Source: Streptomyces lincolnensis (GTDB taxonomy: Bacteria; Actinomycetota; Actinomycetes; Streptomycetales; Streptomycetaceae). From it: a stretch of DNA of 64,000 nt. The notes beneath the pieces were generated by a model. That model was given only the letters and a program-made list of their open reading frames with translations, made no database searches and was not told the origin of the DNA. The DNA is taken from assembly GCF_021173675.1 (NCBI RefSeq), contig NZ_JAIHON010000014.1, forward strand, positions 62,001-126,000, written 5' to 3'. Below are positions 52,481 through 60,357 of the stretch, one piece after another. Position 1 is the first letter of the stretch. Each line of letters begins with the position of its first letter. Position numbers and translations under genes: made by a program.

Positions 52481-53086
52481 TCACATACCGACGATCAGGG
52501 GGCCGACCCGACCGGCCGGACCGGTCTGTCGCGGAACGGCCGCGGACACCGCTGCCGCGCCGCCCTCGTCCTCCCATGCCTCGTCCCGGTCCGATGAGTC
52601 CAAGGACTCGTCGGTCACGGAGACGCCGTGCAGGGCCTCGTCCGCGGCGACGAGGGCGCTCGCGGTCAGTGGCGGGCCGTCGTAGTCGGACGCGGCAGCC
52701 ATCAGCCGGGCCGCCGCCTCCGCCCCGGTCTCGGGCGGGATGACCAGCAGGTCCCAGCGGCCGGTGCCGTAGGAGAGCAGCAGCAGCTTGTGCGGGTCGA
52801 TCTCCGTCGTGAACCAGCCGACCTTGACGACGCGGCCGTGCACGGGAACCTTGCGGGGGATGATCGGCCAGTGCGTCGGGTTCACGGCGACACGGGTGAT
52901 GCGGCCCCACAAGGGGTCCAACGCGTCGGTCAGTGAGGGCAGTTCGCTCAGCAGATCCCGGGAGCGGGGCCACCAGGCACCGTCCAGGAGTCCGCGGGAG
53001 GTGCCGTCGGCCTTCAGCGCGAGACGCGCGGCCGGGGCGGCGACGGGCTCGTGGTGCGACGGGAACGGATGCAAGGTCGCCGACAT
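52481..53086 (-). CDS. DUF5994 protein (copy 1)
   Basis: A 201-aa cytoplasmic protein with the DUF5994 pattern: ARLALKADGTSRGLLDGAWWPRSRDLLSELPSLTDAL, LWGRITRVAVNPTHWPIIPRKVPVHGRVVKVGWF, LLLLSYGTGRWDLLVIPPETGAEAAARLMAAA. The C-terminal ~60 residues are acidic and Ser/Asp-rich, probably disordered. ATG 53086 starts the family-like N-terminus. A conserved upstream element at 53133-53184 is shared with copy 2. The function of the family is unknown; members are multicopy in Streptomyces. Confidence 0.88.
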   Translation of the reverse strand: MSATLHPFPSHHEPVAAPAARLALKADGTSRGLLDGAWWPRSRDLLSELPSLTDALDPLWGRITRVAVNPTHWPIIPRKVPVHGRVVKVGWFTTEIDPHKLLLLSYGTGRWDLLVIPPETGAEAAARLMAAASDYDGPPLTASALVAADEALHGVSVTDESLDSSDRDEAWEDEGGAAAVSAAVPRQTGPAGRVGPLIVGM

Positions 53087-53132
53087 GATGCAGACCTGTC
53101 TCCGGGCCGCCTCTGCGGCAGCCCGGGTTTCA

Positions 53133-53184
53133 TGGTTCACCGAGAACGACCCGGCGTGGAAGCCGGTGTGCGAAATGCTCTCGG
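53133..53184 (-). promoter_or_regulatory. Conserved upstream element of DUF5994 copy 1
   Basis: Nearly the same ~50-bp block precedes both DUF5994 genes (also at 54014-54066). Shared core on the minus strand: GAGCATTTCGCACACCGGC, then a 6-nt variable loop, GCCGG and a TCGTTC-CGGTGA tail. CCGGC and GCCGG could form a small hairpin. A common promoter or leader is likely. Confidence 0.6.
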
Positions 53185-53242
53185 TACCCTCCACAGTACT
53201 CCGCGCTCAGCCGCGGCGGCGGAGTCGTCCGTCCACAGCCTC

Positions 53243-53483
53243 CGGGCGTGGTGGCCGCGCCCCTGCGACCCTCGTGGAACTGCCCCGGCTGCTCGCCTGG
53301 TTGCCGCGCGCCTGGGGGCGCGTCACGAGTGTCACGGCCGGCGGGGCGGTGTGGTCCGCGGTGCCCGGCCGGATGCTCGTCTCCCACCAGGTCGTACGGC
53401 TGCGCGGGAACCCGGCGGCGTCCGCCGCGCACGCCGCCGCCGCGGAACCGCTCGTGGCGGCCGCGACAAACGGTCGCGTCTGA
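53243..53483 (+). pseudogene. Frameshifted DUF5994 relic on the opposite strand
   Basis: Plus-strand reading gives RAWWPRPCD in one frame and, after a shift, LVELPRLLAWLPRAWGRVTS, TAGGAVWSAVPGRMLVSHQVVRL and ...EPLVAAATNGRV in the next. These match the order of DUF5994 motifs (WWPRSRD, ELPxL, WGRxT, xPxR, VVxxGW), with the central RWDLLVIPP part deleted. There is no start or ribosome-binding site. It lies antisense under the 3' end of DUF5994 copy 2. Confidence 0.6.
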
Positions 53484-53964
53484 TCAGGTCCGCCACGGGC
53501 TGCCCGGCGGGTTCCGCCGTCACAGGGGTGGTCGCGGTCGTCGGCGGGCCGGTGTCCGTACTCGTGACGGCCATCAGCCGTGCGGCCGAACGGGCGTCGG
53601 TCTCCGGGGGTATCACCAGGAGGTCCCAGCGGCCCGCCGTATAGGACAGCAGCAGGATCCTGTGCGGATCCCGCTCCGACGTGAACCAACCGACCTTCAC
53701 CACATGGTCGTTGACGAGGATCTTGCGCGGGAGGGTCGGCCAGAGGCGCGGGTCGACGGAGATGTGGGTGATCCGTCCCCACAGCGGATCCAGCACGTCC
53801 GCCAGAGCGGAGAGTTCATGAGCCAGGTCACGTGAGCGAGGCCACCAGGCCCCGTCCAGCCCGACGCGTCCTGGCGCGGGACTCACGGGCTTCAGCGCGA
53901 GGCGCGCGGTCGGTGCCCTGAAGGGAACGGACCGTAGCGGAGGATGGGAGGTCGTCGCGGACAT
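53332..53964 (-). CDS. DUF5994 protein (copy 2)
   Basis: A 210-aa protein. Residues ~18-140 match DUF5994 and copy 1 closely: ARLALKPVSPAPGRVGLDGAWWPRSRDLAHEL, WGRITHISVDPRLWPTLPRKILVNDHVVKVGWF, ILLLSYTAGRWDLLVIPPETDARSAARLMAV. The C-terminal ~50 residues are Arg/Pro-rich (RPPRAVPRRRRARRTPPG) and are the antisense reading of a DUF5994 relic, so the native C-terminus was probably replaced. ATG 53964 begins MSATTSHPPLRSVPF, parallel to copy 1. Confidence 0.8.
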   Translation of the reverse strand: MSATTSHPPLRSVPFRAPTARLALKPVSPAPGRVGLDGAWWPRSRDLAHELSALADVLDPLWGRITHISVDPRLWPTLPRKILVNDHVVKVGWFTSERDPHRILLLSYTAGRWDLLVIPPETDARSAARLMAVTSTDTGPPTTATTPVTAEPAGQPVADLIRRDRLSRPPRAVPRRRRARRTPPGSRAAVRPGGRRASGRAPRTTPPRRP

Positions 53965-54013
53965 CGCGCGAACCCGTCTCCGGACCCCTGCGCGAGGGCA
54001 GCCGCCCGGTGTC

Positions 54014-54066
54014 GTTGCTCACCGGGAACGAAACCGGCATCGGAGCCGGTGTGCGAAATGCTCCCG
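54014..54066 (-). promoter_or_regulatory. Conserved upstream element of DUF5994 copy 2
   Basis: Second copy of the block at 53133-53184, with the core GCATTTCGCACACCGGC and the same hairpin arms but a different loop. It lies about 50-100 nt before the start at 53964. The remaining bases 54067-54311 hold no supported gene. Confidence 0.6.
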
Positions 54067-54311
54067 ATGAATGCACGCTACTCCTCGAAGAGCCCGAACG
54101 GCCCGCCCCTGGACGCCGCCCCGCTCCCGTCGCCAACCGCCCTCACGCCACGGGCCCTGCCCTGATCGACTGGACGATCCGCTCTCCGTCCTGACCGGCG
54201 AACCCCCAGAAAGAAGGCCGTGATCCACAGAACCGCCCCCGGCAATCCCCCAAACCACTCAGGGGCCCGACCCGCGATGCGGATCAGGCCCCTGACCTGG
54301 TGTTTCATCTG

Positions 54312-54385
54312 TCGGGGTGGCGGGATTTGAACCCACGACCTCTTCGTCCCGAACGAAGCGCGCTGCCAAGCTGCGCTACACCCCG
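54312..54385 (-). tRNA. tRNA-Pro (anticodon CGG)
   Basis: A complete 74-nt cloverleaf on the minus strand. The acceptor stem is CGGGGTG/CACCCCG with discriminator A, the D-arm region is AGCGCAGCTTGGCAGCGC, and the anticodon stem CTTCG/CGAAG holds loop TTCGGGA with anticodon CGG. The T-arm is GTGGG-TTCAAAT-CCCGC. CCA is not encoded. No partial copy of its 3' end was seen in the window, so there is no evidence for an attachment-site duplication. Confidence 0.97.
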
Positions 54386-54419
54386 ATTGTCGCTGCTCGT
54401 CGCGGCGACGTCGTTTACT

Positions 54420-55229
54420 TTAGCCCACCGGTGGCCGGAGACGAAATCCGGTTTTGGCCCGGTGGCGGACGGGGTTGGGGCGGGCGTGGTCGAGGGCGAC
54501 GAGGAGGACGGCGAGGGCGTAGAAGCTGAGGCCGAGGAGGAGGGCGTTGCCGAGGACGCTCTTGTAGCCGTGCTGGTCGACGTCGAGGAAGGGGTAGAGG
54601 TAGCGGTCGGGGGTGCCGGGGAGGAGCAGTTCGCCGCGGCCGAGGGAGAAGGCCAGGTAGGCGAGGGGGTAGAGGAGCCAGGGTGCGGCCTGGCGGAGGT
54701 GCAGGCGGCCGGGGGCGGTCAGCAGGAGCCAGTCCAGGAGGGCCGTGGCGGGGACCGCTGTGTGGATGAGGTGGTGGGCGAGGGTGTGCCAGGTCCAGCC
54801 CCAGCCTGTCGAGGTCGTGGCGCCGTCTGTCAGGGGGCTCGTCGTCGCGAAGGGGCTCGCCTCGTTCGCCAGGAGCAGGTGGTGCACCAGCGCCGTGATC
54901 GTGACGTAGAGGAGGACCGCGCCGGTCATGGCCGACGGCAGGGGGCGGCGGGCGCTCCACGCGCGGCGGGCCGAGGCCAGCGTGACCAGGGTCAGCAGGA
55001 TGGCGCTCTGGACCGAGAAGAAGCTCAGGACCCGGGTCGGGCTGCCGAGGAGCAGGGCCAGCGTCACCCCCGCGGCCGCCAGCAGTGCCACCAGCAGGCG
55101 GTACGTGGCGGCCAGCGGGCGGCGCACGGGGGTCACCACCGCCGTGGCGGGGACGGGGGAGGGCAGCAGCGCGGGCACACCGGGGAGGGCGGGCAGATCC
55201 GGGATGTCCCTGGGTATGGGGGCGGTCAT
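54420..55229 (-). CDS. Pr6Pr-family membrane protein
   Basis: A 269-aa membrane protein with about six TM helices: YRLLVALLAAAGVTLALLLG, FFSVQSAILLTLVTLASARRAW, AVLLYVTITALVHHLLLA, HLIHTAVPATALLDWLLL, PWLLYPLAYLAFSLGRGELL and LLLGLSFYALAVLLVALDH. The pattern FFSVQSAIL ... HTLAHHLIHTAVP ... YPFLD is that of Pr6Pr (integral membrane FAR-17a/AIG1-like) proteins, related to fungal and animal lipid-hydrolysing relatives. Actinobacterial function is unknown. It lies just upstream of the tRNA. Confidence 0.88.
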   Translation of the reverse strand: MTAPIPRDIPDLPALPGVPALLPSPVPATAVVTPVRRPLAATYRLLVALLAAAGVTLALLLGSPTRVLSFFSVQSAILLTLVTLASARRAWSARRPLPSAMTGAVLLYVTITALVHHLLLANEASPFATTSPLTDGATTSTGWGWTWHTLAHHLIHTAVPATALLDWLLLTAPGRLHLRQAAPWLLYPLAYLAFSLGRGELLLPGTPDRYLYPFLDVDQHGYKSVLGNALLLGLSFYALAVLLVALDHARPNPVRHRAKTGFRLRPPVG

Positions 55230-55287
55230 GCCCTCACGCTAGGCAGGGCCGACAAAAGGGGCGATACGGGCGGGCCGTGCGGGTTAA

Positions 55288-55391
55288 TCCCCGGTCCGGC
55301 ACCCCAGTGGCCGTCCCCGGTCCGCCGCCTCGGTGGCCATCCCCGGTCCGGCATCTCAAGTGCCATCCCCGGTCCGGCGTCTCAGTGACCT
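55288..55391. repeat. 26-bp tandem repeat, four copies
   Basis: Units start at 55288, 55314, 55340 and 55366, exactly 26 bp apart. Each begins TCCCCGGTCC and continues with a variable (G/C)C..C.C..GTG.C tail. It is a non-coding minisatellite between two co-directional minus-strand genes. Confidence 0.85.
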
Positions 55392-55431
55392 ATCCGGCCC
55401 CGCCCCGTCGGCATCAGCCGCACACCCGTCC

Positions 55432-56358
55432 CTACTCCCGCCCCACCAACGTCAGCAACGTCACCTCCGGCGGGCACGCGAACCGCACCGGCGTGTACCG
55501 GCTCGCCCCGCACCCCGCCGACACGTGCAGATACGCCCCACGGCCGTCCGCCAGGTGTCGGGACAGGCCCTTCACCCGGTCCGTGTCCAGGTCGCAGTTG
55601 GTGACGAAGGCGCCGTAGAAGGGGAGGCAGATCTGACCGCCGTGGGTGTGGCCCGCGAGGATCAGGGGATAGCCGTCCGCCGTGAAGGAATCCAGCACCC
55701 GGAGGTACGGGGCGTGGACGACGCCCATCGAGAAGTCCGCGCCGGCCGACGGGCCGCCGGCCACCTCCGCGTACCGGTCGCGCTTGATGTGGGGGTCGTC
55801 CAGGCCCGTGAGTTCCACCGACACGCCCTCGATCTTGAGCATGCCGCGCGTGTTCGTGAGGTTCTGCCAGCCCGCCGCGTCGAAGCCGTCCCGCAGGTCC
55901 TCCCACGGGTTGTGGATCACGCCTACGGCGGGTGCGTTGCCGTTGAGGCCGTGGCGGCCCTGGGCCTTCTCGAACAGGTAGCGGGCCGGGTTGCGGAGTG
56001 TGGGGCCGTAGTAGTCGTTGGAGCCGAAGACATAGGCGCCCGGGAACTCCATCAGGGGGCCGAGGGCGTCCAGGACCTCCGGCACGCCCTCCGGGTCCGA
56101 CAGGTTGTCACCGGTGTTGATCACGAAGTCCGGACGCAGGCCGGCCAGCGAGCGGAGCCAGCGCTGCTTCTTGCGCTGGCCGCCGACCATGTGGATGTCG
56201 GAGACCTGGAGGACCCGCAGCGGGCGCATGCCCGCGGGCAGGACGGGGACCGTCACCCGTCGCAGACGGAAGGAACGGGCTTCGAAGCCCGCCGAGTAGG
56301 CCAGTCCGGCGGCGCCAACCGCCGCAATTCCCAGGGGGACTCCGTATCGCGCGCGCAT
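55432..56358 (-). CDS. Calcineurin-like metallophosphoesterase (YkuE/YaeI type)
   Basis: A 308-aa phosphoesterase with an N-terminal signal-anchor (YGVPLGIAAVGAAGLAYSAG). Metal-ligand motifs: VSDIHMVGG, INTGDNLSDPEG, FGSNDYYGP, VVHAP and LAGHTHGGQICLPFYGA. This is the short-chain YkuE-like group acting at the outer face of the membrane on lipid or nucleotide phosphates. ATG 56358 is the only good start. It is divergent from the YqeY-like gene across 118 nt. Confidence 0.92.
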   Translation of the reverse strand: MRARYGVPLGIAAVGAAGLAYSAGFEARSFRLRRVTVPVLPAGMRPLRVLQVSDIHMVGGQRKKQRWLRSLAGLRPDFVINTGDNLSDPEGVPEVLDALGPLMEFPGAYVFGSNDYYGPTLRNPARYLFEKAQGRHGLNGNAPAVGVIHNPWEDLRDGFDAAGWQNLTNTRGMLKIEGVSVELTGLDDPHIKRDRYAEVAGGPSAGADFSMGVVHAPYLRVLDSFTADGYPLILAGHTHGGQICLPFYGAFVTNCDLDTDRVKGLSRHLADGRGAYLHVSAGCGASRYTPVRFACPPEVTLLTLVGRE

Positions 56359-56476
56359 GTGTCCATCGTGTCAGACCGCGGAGGTGTGTCGGACCGCGGA
56401 GCCATTCCGGACCGTTCGTCCGGGGCCCCGGAAATGCACGGGCGTCCGCCGTCGCACACCTGCGACAATCGACCCC

Positions 56477-56941
56477 ATGACCACGCTCAAGTCGAAGCTG
56501 CAGGAAGACCTCAACTCCGCGATCAAGGAGCGCGACGAGCTCCGCTCCTCGACGCTCCGGCTGACGCTCGCCGCGATCACCAAGGAGGAGGTCGCGGGCA
56601 AGGAGAAGCGCGAGCTCTCCGACGACGAGGTCCTCAAGGTGATCACCAAGGAGGCGAAGAAGCGCCGCGAGGCGGCCGACGCCTTCGCGCAGGGTGGTCG
56701 TGCCGAGTCCGCCGAGCGGGAGAAGGCGGAGGGCGAGGTGCTCGCCGCGTACCTGCCGAAGCAGCTCAGCGACGAGGAGTTGAACGACATCGTCGGCCAG
56801 GCCGTCCAGGAGGCGAAGGCGGCCGGGGCCGAGGGGCCGCGGGCCATGGGCGCCGTCATGAAGATCGTGAACCCGAAGGTGGCCGGGCAGGCCGAGGGCG
56901 GTCGTGTCGCCGCGGTCGTGAAGAGGCTCCTCGCCGGCTGA
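56477..56941 (+). CDS. GatB/YqeY-domain protein
   Basis: A 154-aa YqeY-family protein: LKSKLQEDLNSAIKERDELRSSTLRLTLAAI, EVLKVITKEAKKRREAADAFAQGGR, EVLAAYLPKQLSDEELNDIV and AMGAVMKIVNPKVAGQAEGGRVAAVVKRLL, the whole fold in order. The domain resembles the tRNA-binding tail of the GatB amidotransferase subunit; its cellular role is not settled. No Shine-Dalgarno precedes ATG 56477, and a GACAAT sequence lies about 8-13 bases upstream, so the message may be leaderless. Confidence 0.93.
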   Translation: MTTLKSKLQEDLNSAIKERDELRSSTLRLTLAAITKEEVAGKEKRELSDDEVLKVITKEAKKRREAADAFAQGGRAESAEREKAEGEVLAAYLPKQLSDEELNDIVGQAVQEAKAAGAEGPRAMGAVMKIVNPKVAGQAEGGRVAAVVKRLLAG

Positions 56942-57031
56942 GCACCACCCGAGCGGGTCGGCGGCCAAGGTGCTCAGCCAGCCGGCCAGCCGGCCCGCTC
57001 GGGAGACTCGGCGGCGGGCGTGAATACGTCG

Positions 57032-57250
57032 TCAGCCGATTTCCAGCAGTCCGAGTTCCTGTGCCCGGGCGCCCAGGGCGACCCGGCCCGTAGCTCCGAC
57101 CCGCAGCATCAGGCCCTGTACTCGGCGTTGCACCGTGCGATACCCGATATTCAGACGCCGGGCAATTGTGGCGTCGTCAAGACCTGAATACATCATATTG
57201 AGAATCTTGCTCTCGATTTCGCTTATCTCCAGCACCTCAGGCAATGTCAT
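57032..57250 (-). CDS. Stand-alone LuxR-type HTH protein
   Basis: A 72-aa protein that is just a LuxR-type DNA-binding domain: LEISEIESKILNMMYSGLDDATIARRLNIGYRTVQRRVQGLMLRVGATGRVALGARAQELGLL. The same sequence type ends larger TrmB/LuxR regulators in Streptomyces, so this is either a free-standing domain or the remains of a longer gene. Codon use (AAT, ATA, TCA, AAG) and local GC are clearly lower than in neighbours, suggesting acquisition. A 14-bp palindrome lies about 110 bp upstream and a terminator shields it from the PBP gene. Confidence 0.8.
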   Translation of the reverse strand: MTLPEVLEISEIESKILNMMYSGLDDATIARRLNIGYRTVQRRVQGLMLRVGATGRVALGARAQELGLLEIG

Positions 57251-57359
57251 GCGCCCCCGTCAAACGGTCCCATCACATTGTGTGCAGCTTATGGAAAATT
57301 CGAGGAAAGCGAAAGCGGAATAAATCCCACCAAGGTGATCAATCCGGTGCAAGGTAGGT

Positions 57360-57373
57360 GGCCTGATCAGGCC
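57360..57373. promoter_or_regulatory. 14-bp palindrome upstream of the LuxR-type gene
   Basis: GGCCTGATCAGGCC, a perfect palindrome in an AT-richer region (57251-57397), in the promoter position for the minus-strand HTH gene. Confidence 0.5.
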
Positions 57374-57397
57374 AAACCGGGTCTTCGGCTGACCTGA

Positions 57398-57431
57398 AAC
57401 ATGCGGTCACCCCTAGGGGTGACCGCATGTT
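57398..57431 (-). terminator. Perfect palindromic terminator after the PBP gene
   Basis: AACATGCGGTCACCCCT is followed immediately by its reverse complement, a 34-bp perfect palindrome. On the minus strand it lies about 55 nt after the PBP stop and continues TTTCAGG. Confidence 0.8.
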
Positions 57432-57486
57432 GTGTCGTGCTCGAAAAGGCGATCCGGAGCTCGTGCGGCAATCCGGACGTCAGCCG

Positions 57487-59796
57487 TCAGCCCCGTCCGC
57501 CGTTGCCGTTGTTGCCTCCGGTCTGGCCCTGGAACCAGTTCTCCGGGATGGAGAAGGTCGGGTCCGGGAAGGCGCCTCCGGTCTGGCCCTGGTCGGTACC
57601 GCCGTCGGTCAGGCCGCCGTTGTCACCGTCGCCGTTGTCGCCATTGTCCCCGTCGTTGTCGCCGTTCCCATTTCCATTGCCGTTCCCGTTTCCGTTGCCG
57701 TCACCACGGCCCTTGTCGGGGTTCGGGTTGGGAATGGAGACGAGGTTGAAGGTCTCCACCGGCTTGCCCTCCAGGGCGCCGCTGACGGCGTCGCGCCAGA
57801 TCGGGCCGGGGGTGTCACCGCCGTAGACCTCGCCGTGGTAGACGCCGCCGATGCGGATGTCGGTCATCTCGACGTTCTGCATGGCGCTGCCGACCCAGAC
57901 CGCGCCCGAGATGTTCGGCGTGTAGCCGACGAACCAGGCGTTCTTGCGGGAGTCGGTGGTACCGGTCTTGCCGGCGCTCTGGCGGCCGTCCGTCAGACCG
58001 GCCTCCTTACCGGTACCGGAGTCGACCACACCGCGCAGCAGCGTGTTGATCGTGTCCGCGGTCTTCTCCTCCATGGCCCGCGAGCACGTCGACTTCGGGA
58101 CCTCCAGCGACTTGCGCTCGTCCCCGACCTTCTGCGTGATCGACTCGATGGCGACCGGGGTGCAGTACATGCCGCGGGCGGCGAAGGTCGCGTACGCGTT
58201 GGCCATCGTCAGCGGCGAGAGGCCGATGGCGCCCAGGGCGATCGAGGGCGTCTCGGGCAGCTTGTCGCCGTTGCCCTGCCGGACGTGCAGGCCGTCGGTC
58301 ATCTTCATGACCGGGCACAGCCCGATGTCGGAGATCATCTGCACGAAGTAGGTGTTGACCGACAGCTCCATGGCCTTCTGGAGCCGGTACGGGCCCTTCT
58401 CCGACTCGGCCTCGTTCTCCAGCTTCTCGCCGCGGGTGTTCACCCACGGCTTGCTGTCGCACGTCTGGACCGGGCTCGGGTACTCCATCTGGTACGGCGA
58501 CGAGTACTCCTGCGACGCCGGCCGGCCCTCCTCCAGCGCGGCCGCCGCCACGAAGGGCTTGAACGTCGAACCGGTCGGGAAGCCGAAGTTGGAGCCGCCG
58601 TAGGCCGCGTCGACCGAGAAGTTGTACTCGGTCTCGTTCTTGCCGTAGCCGTACGGCTTCGACTGGCCCATCGCGAGGATCTTGCCGGTGCCGGGCTCGA
58701 CGAGGGTGGAGGCCGCGGCGACCTTGTCGTCCTTGTAGACGTGGTCCTTGATGGACTCCTCGACCGAGTTCTGCGACTGCGGGTCGAGCGTCGTACGGAT
58801 CGTCAGACCGCCCTGGTTCCAGATCTTCGCCCGGTCCTCCTTGGTCTTGCCGAAGACCGGGTCGCTCTTGAAGACGCGCTCCACGTACTTGCAGAAGAAG
58901 CTGGCGCCCTGGACGGCCGTGATGCAGCCGTTCCTGGGCCGGCTGATCTTCAGGCCCAGCGGCTGCTTCGTCGCCTCGGCTGCCTCGGTCCGGGAGATGT
59001 CACCGACCTGGGCCATGCGCTGGAGCACGATGTTGCGCCGCTTGGTGGCCTCCGCCTCGTCGTTGACCGGGTCGTACCGGCTGGGCGACTGGACGATGCC
59101 CGCGAGCAGCGCGGACTCGGCGAGGGTGAGGTCCTTGGCGTGCTTGGAGAAGTAGCGCTGGGAGGCCGCCTCGACGCCGTAGGCCTGCTGGCCGAAGAAC
59201 GTGATGTTCAGGTAGTTCTCGAGGATCTTCTTCTTGCCGAGCTCCTCCTCGACCTGGATCGCGTACTTCAGTTCCTTGATCTTGCGGCCGAGGGTCTGCT
59301 GTGTGGCCTGCGCGACCTTCGTCGGGTCGTCGCCGGCCTCCTCCACGAAGACGTTCTTCACGTACTGCTGGGTGAGCGTCGAGGCGCCCTCCGAGACGCC
59401 GCCGCTCTGCGCGTTCTTGTTGAGCGCCCGCAGGACGCCCTTCAGGTCGATCGCGCCGTGCTGGTAGAAGCGCGAGTCCTCGATCGCGACGATCGCCTTC
59501 TGCATGTACGGCGAGACGTCCTTGAGGCCGACCACCGTGCGGTCACGCGAGTAGACCGTGGCGATCTGGCCGCCCTTGGCGTCGAGGATCGTGGTGCGCT
59601 GGCTCAGCGGAGGCGTCTTGAGGTTGGCCGGGAGCTCGTCGAAGCTCTCCACCGACCCCTTGGCCGCGAGTCCGAGCGCACCGGCCGCCGGCAGGGCGAT
59701 GCCGGCCATCACGGCTCCCGCGAGCACACTGACACCGAGGAACTTGGCGGCCTGCTGCGTGGAGGACAGGCCTCCGCCCGAGCGCTTCTTTGGCAT
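57487..59796 (-). CDS. Bifunctional class A penicillin-binding protein
   Basis: A 769-aa peptidoglycan synthase (PonA type). An N-terminal TM helix (FLGVSVLAGAVMAGIALPAAGAL) is followed by the GT51 glycosyltransferase with catalytic Glu106 in AIEDSRFYQHGAID, then GASTLTQQYVKN, RKIKELKYAIQVEEELGKKKILENYLN. The transpeptidase has nucleophile Ser410 in TGSTFKPF, SVN in MELSVNTYF and KTG in SAGKTGTTD. The C-terminal ~85 residues are Asn/Gly/Asp-rich low complexity (NGNGNGNG, DNDGDNGDN) ending in two GQTGG repeats, a flexible cell-wall tail. It is monocistronic, ended by a perfect palindromic terminator. Confidence 0.96.
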   Translation of the reverse strand: MPKKRSGGGLSSTQQAAKFLGVSVLAGAVMAGIALPAAGALGLAAKGSVESFDELPANLKTPPLSQRTTILDAKGGQIATVYSRDRTVVGLKDVSPYMQKAIVAIEDSRFYQHGAIDLKGVLRALNKNAQSGGVSEGASTLTQQYVKNVFVEEAGDDPTKVAQATQQTLGRKIKELKYAIQVEEELGKKKILENYLNITFFGQQAYGVEAASQRYFSKHAKDLTLAESALLAGIVQSPSRYDPVNDEAEATKRRNIVLQRMAQVGDISRTEAAEATKQPLGLKISRPRNGCITAVQGASFFCKYVERVFKSDPVFGKTKEDRAKIWNQGGLTIRTTLDPQSQNSVEESIKDHVYKDDKVAAASTLVEPGTGKILAMGQSKPYGYGKNETEYNFSVDAAYGGSNFGFPTGSTFKPFVAAAALEEGRPASQEYSSPYQMEYPSPVQTCDSKPWVNTRGEKLENEAESEKGPYRLQKAMELSVNTYFVQMISDIGLCPVMKMTDGLHVRQGNGDKLPETPSIALGAIGLSPLTMANAYATFAARGMYCTPVAIESITQKVGDERKSLEVPKSTCSRAMEEKTADTINTLLRGVVDSGTGKEAGLTDGRQSAGKTGTTDSRKNAWFVGYTPNISGAVWVGSAMQNVEMTDIRIGGVYHGEVYGGDTPGPIWRDAVSGALEGKPVETFNLVSIPNPNPDKGRGDGNGNGNGNGNGNGDNDGDNGDNGDGDNGGLTDGGTDQGQTGGAFPDPTFSIPENWFQGQTGGNNGNGGRG

Positions 59797-60031
59797 GGGG
59801 GCAGCCTAATCCGTACTCATGAACGTTCCGAAGGAGCGAGGGCCCTCGGGAGGTTCCCGTACCGGGATCGTGACGTGCGGGGTGGCCGAGGTCACTTGTG
59901 GGTGGGCCGTGCTGTGCTCAGGGCAAAGGTGGGTCCAAGGCAGGGCAAGGTCAGCCGCCTACCTTCTCAATCGCCGGACACGCGCGAAGGCCTTGGCCTA
60001 AGCTGCTCTCAACTGTCACAGCAGTAGGGCC

Positions 60032-60170
60032 ACGTATCAATACGTCCGGCGACCCCGAATCGTTCCGGAGGTTCCCCAACTTTTTTGGTGGGGGCGTGTC
60101 CGAATCCGCCTCGTGTGTCATCAGGTGCCCGTTGTGACGCAACACAACTGTCCCGGTTTGCCGGGATAAT
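60032..60170 (+). promoter_or_regulatory. wblA control region with three palindromes and a -10 element
   Basis: The 561-nt gap 59797-60357 holds no gene. It contains ACGTAT-ca-ATACGT (60032-60045), GTTGTG-acgcaa-CACAAC (60131-60148) and TCCCGG-tttg-CCGGGA (60151-60166), the last running into GATAAT (60165-60170), a good -10 hexamer. Transcription from there would give a leader of about 180 nt before wblA. Which regulators bind is not readable. Confidence 0.55.
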
Positions 60171-60357
60171 CACGCATGTCGCCAGCTCACTCCCCCGGGT
60201 GATCTGCCGCTTACGCATAGTCCGTTCGGGCCATTCAAGATTGGGCCCGAAGGGGGTGTTGCGCTGTGCCCACCTTCCGTAACGTCCTCAACTGGCGGCG
60301 GTGAATATGCCGCTGCCGCCGTGGGGGAGCCTCGATTCGGGAGAGGACGGCGCCGGT

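Noticed and set aside
54312..54385. tRNA-Pro as an attachment site for an integrated element on its 3' side
   Set aside because: The adjacent accessory region is suggestive, but no integrase and no second copy of the tRNA 3' end were found in the window.
57427..60027. 866-codon open frame on the plus strand
   Set aside because: It is antisense to the penicillin-binding protein over its whole length, with Arg/Val/Leu-biased composition and no motifs.
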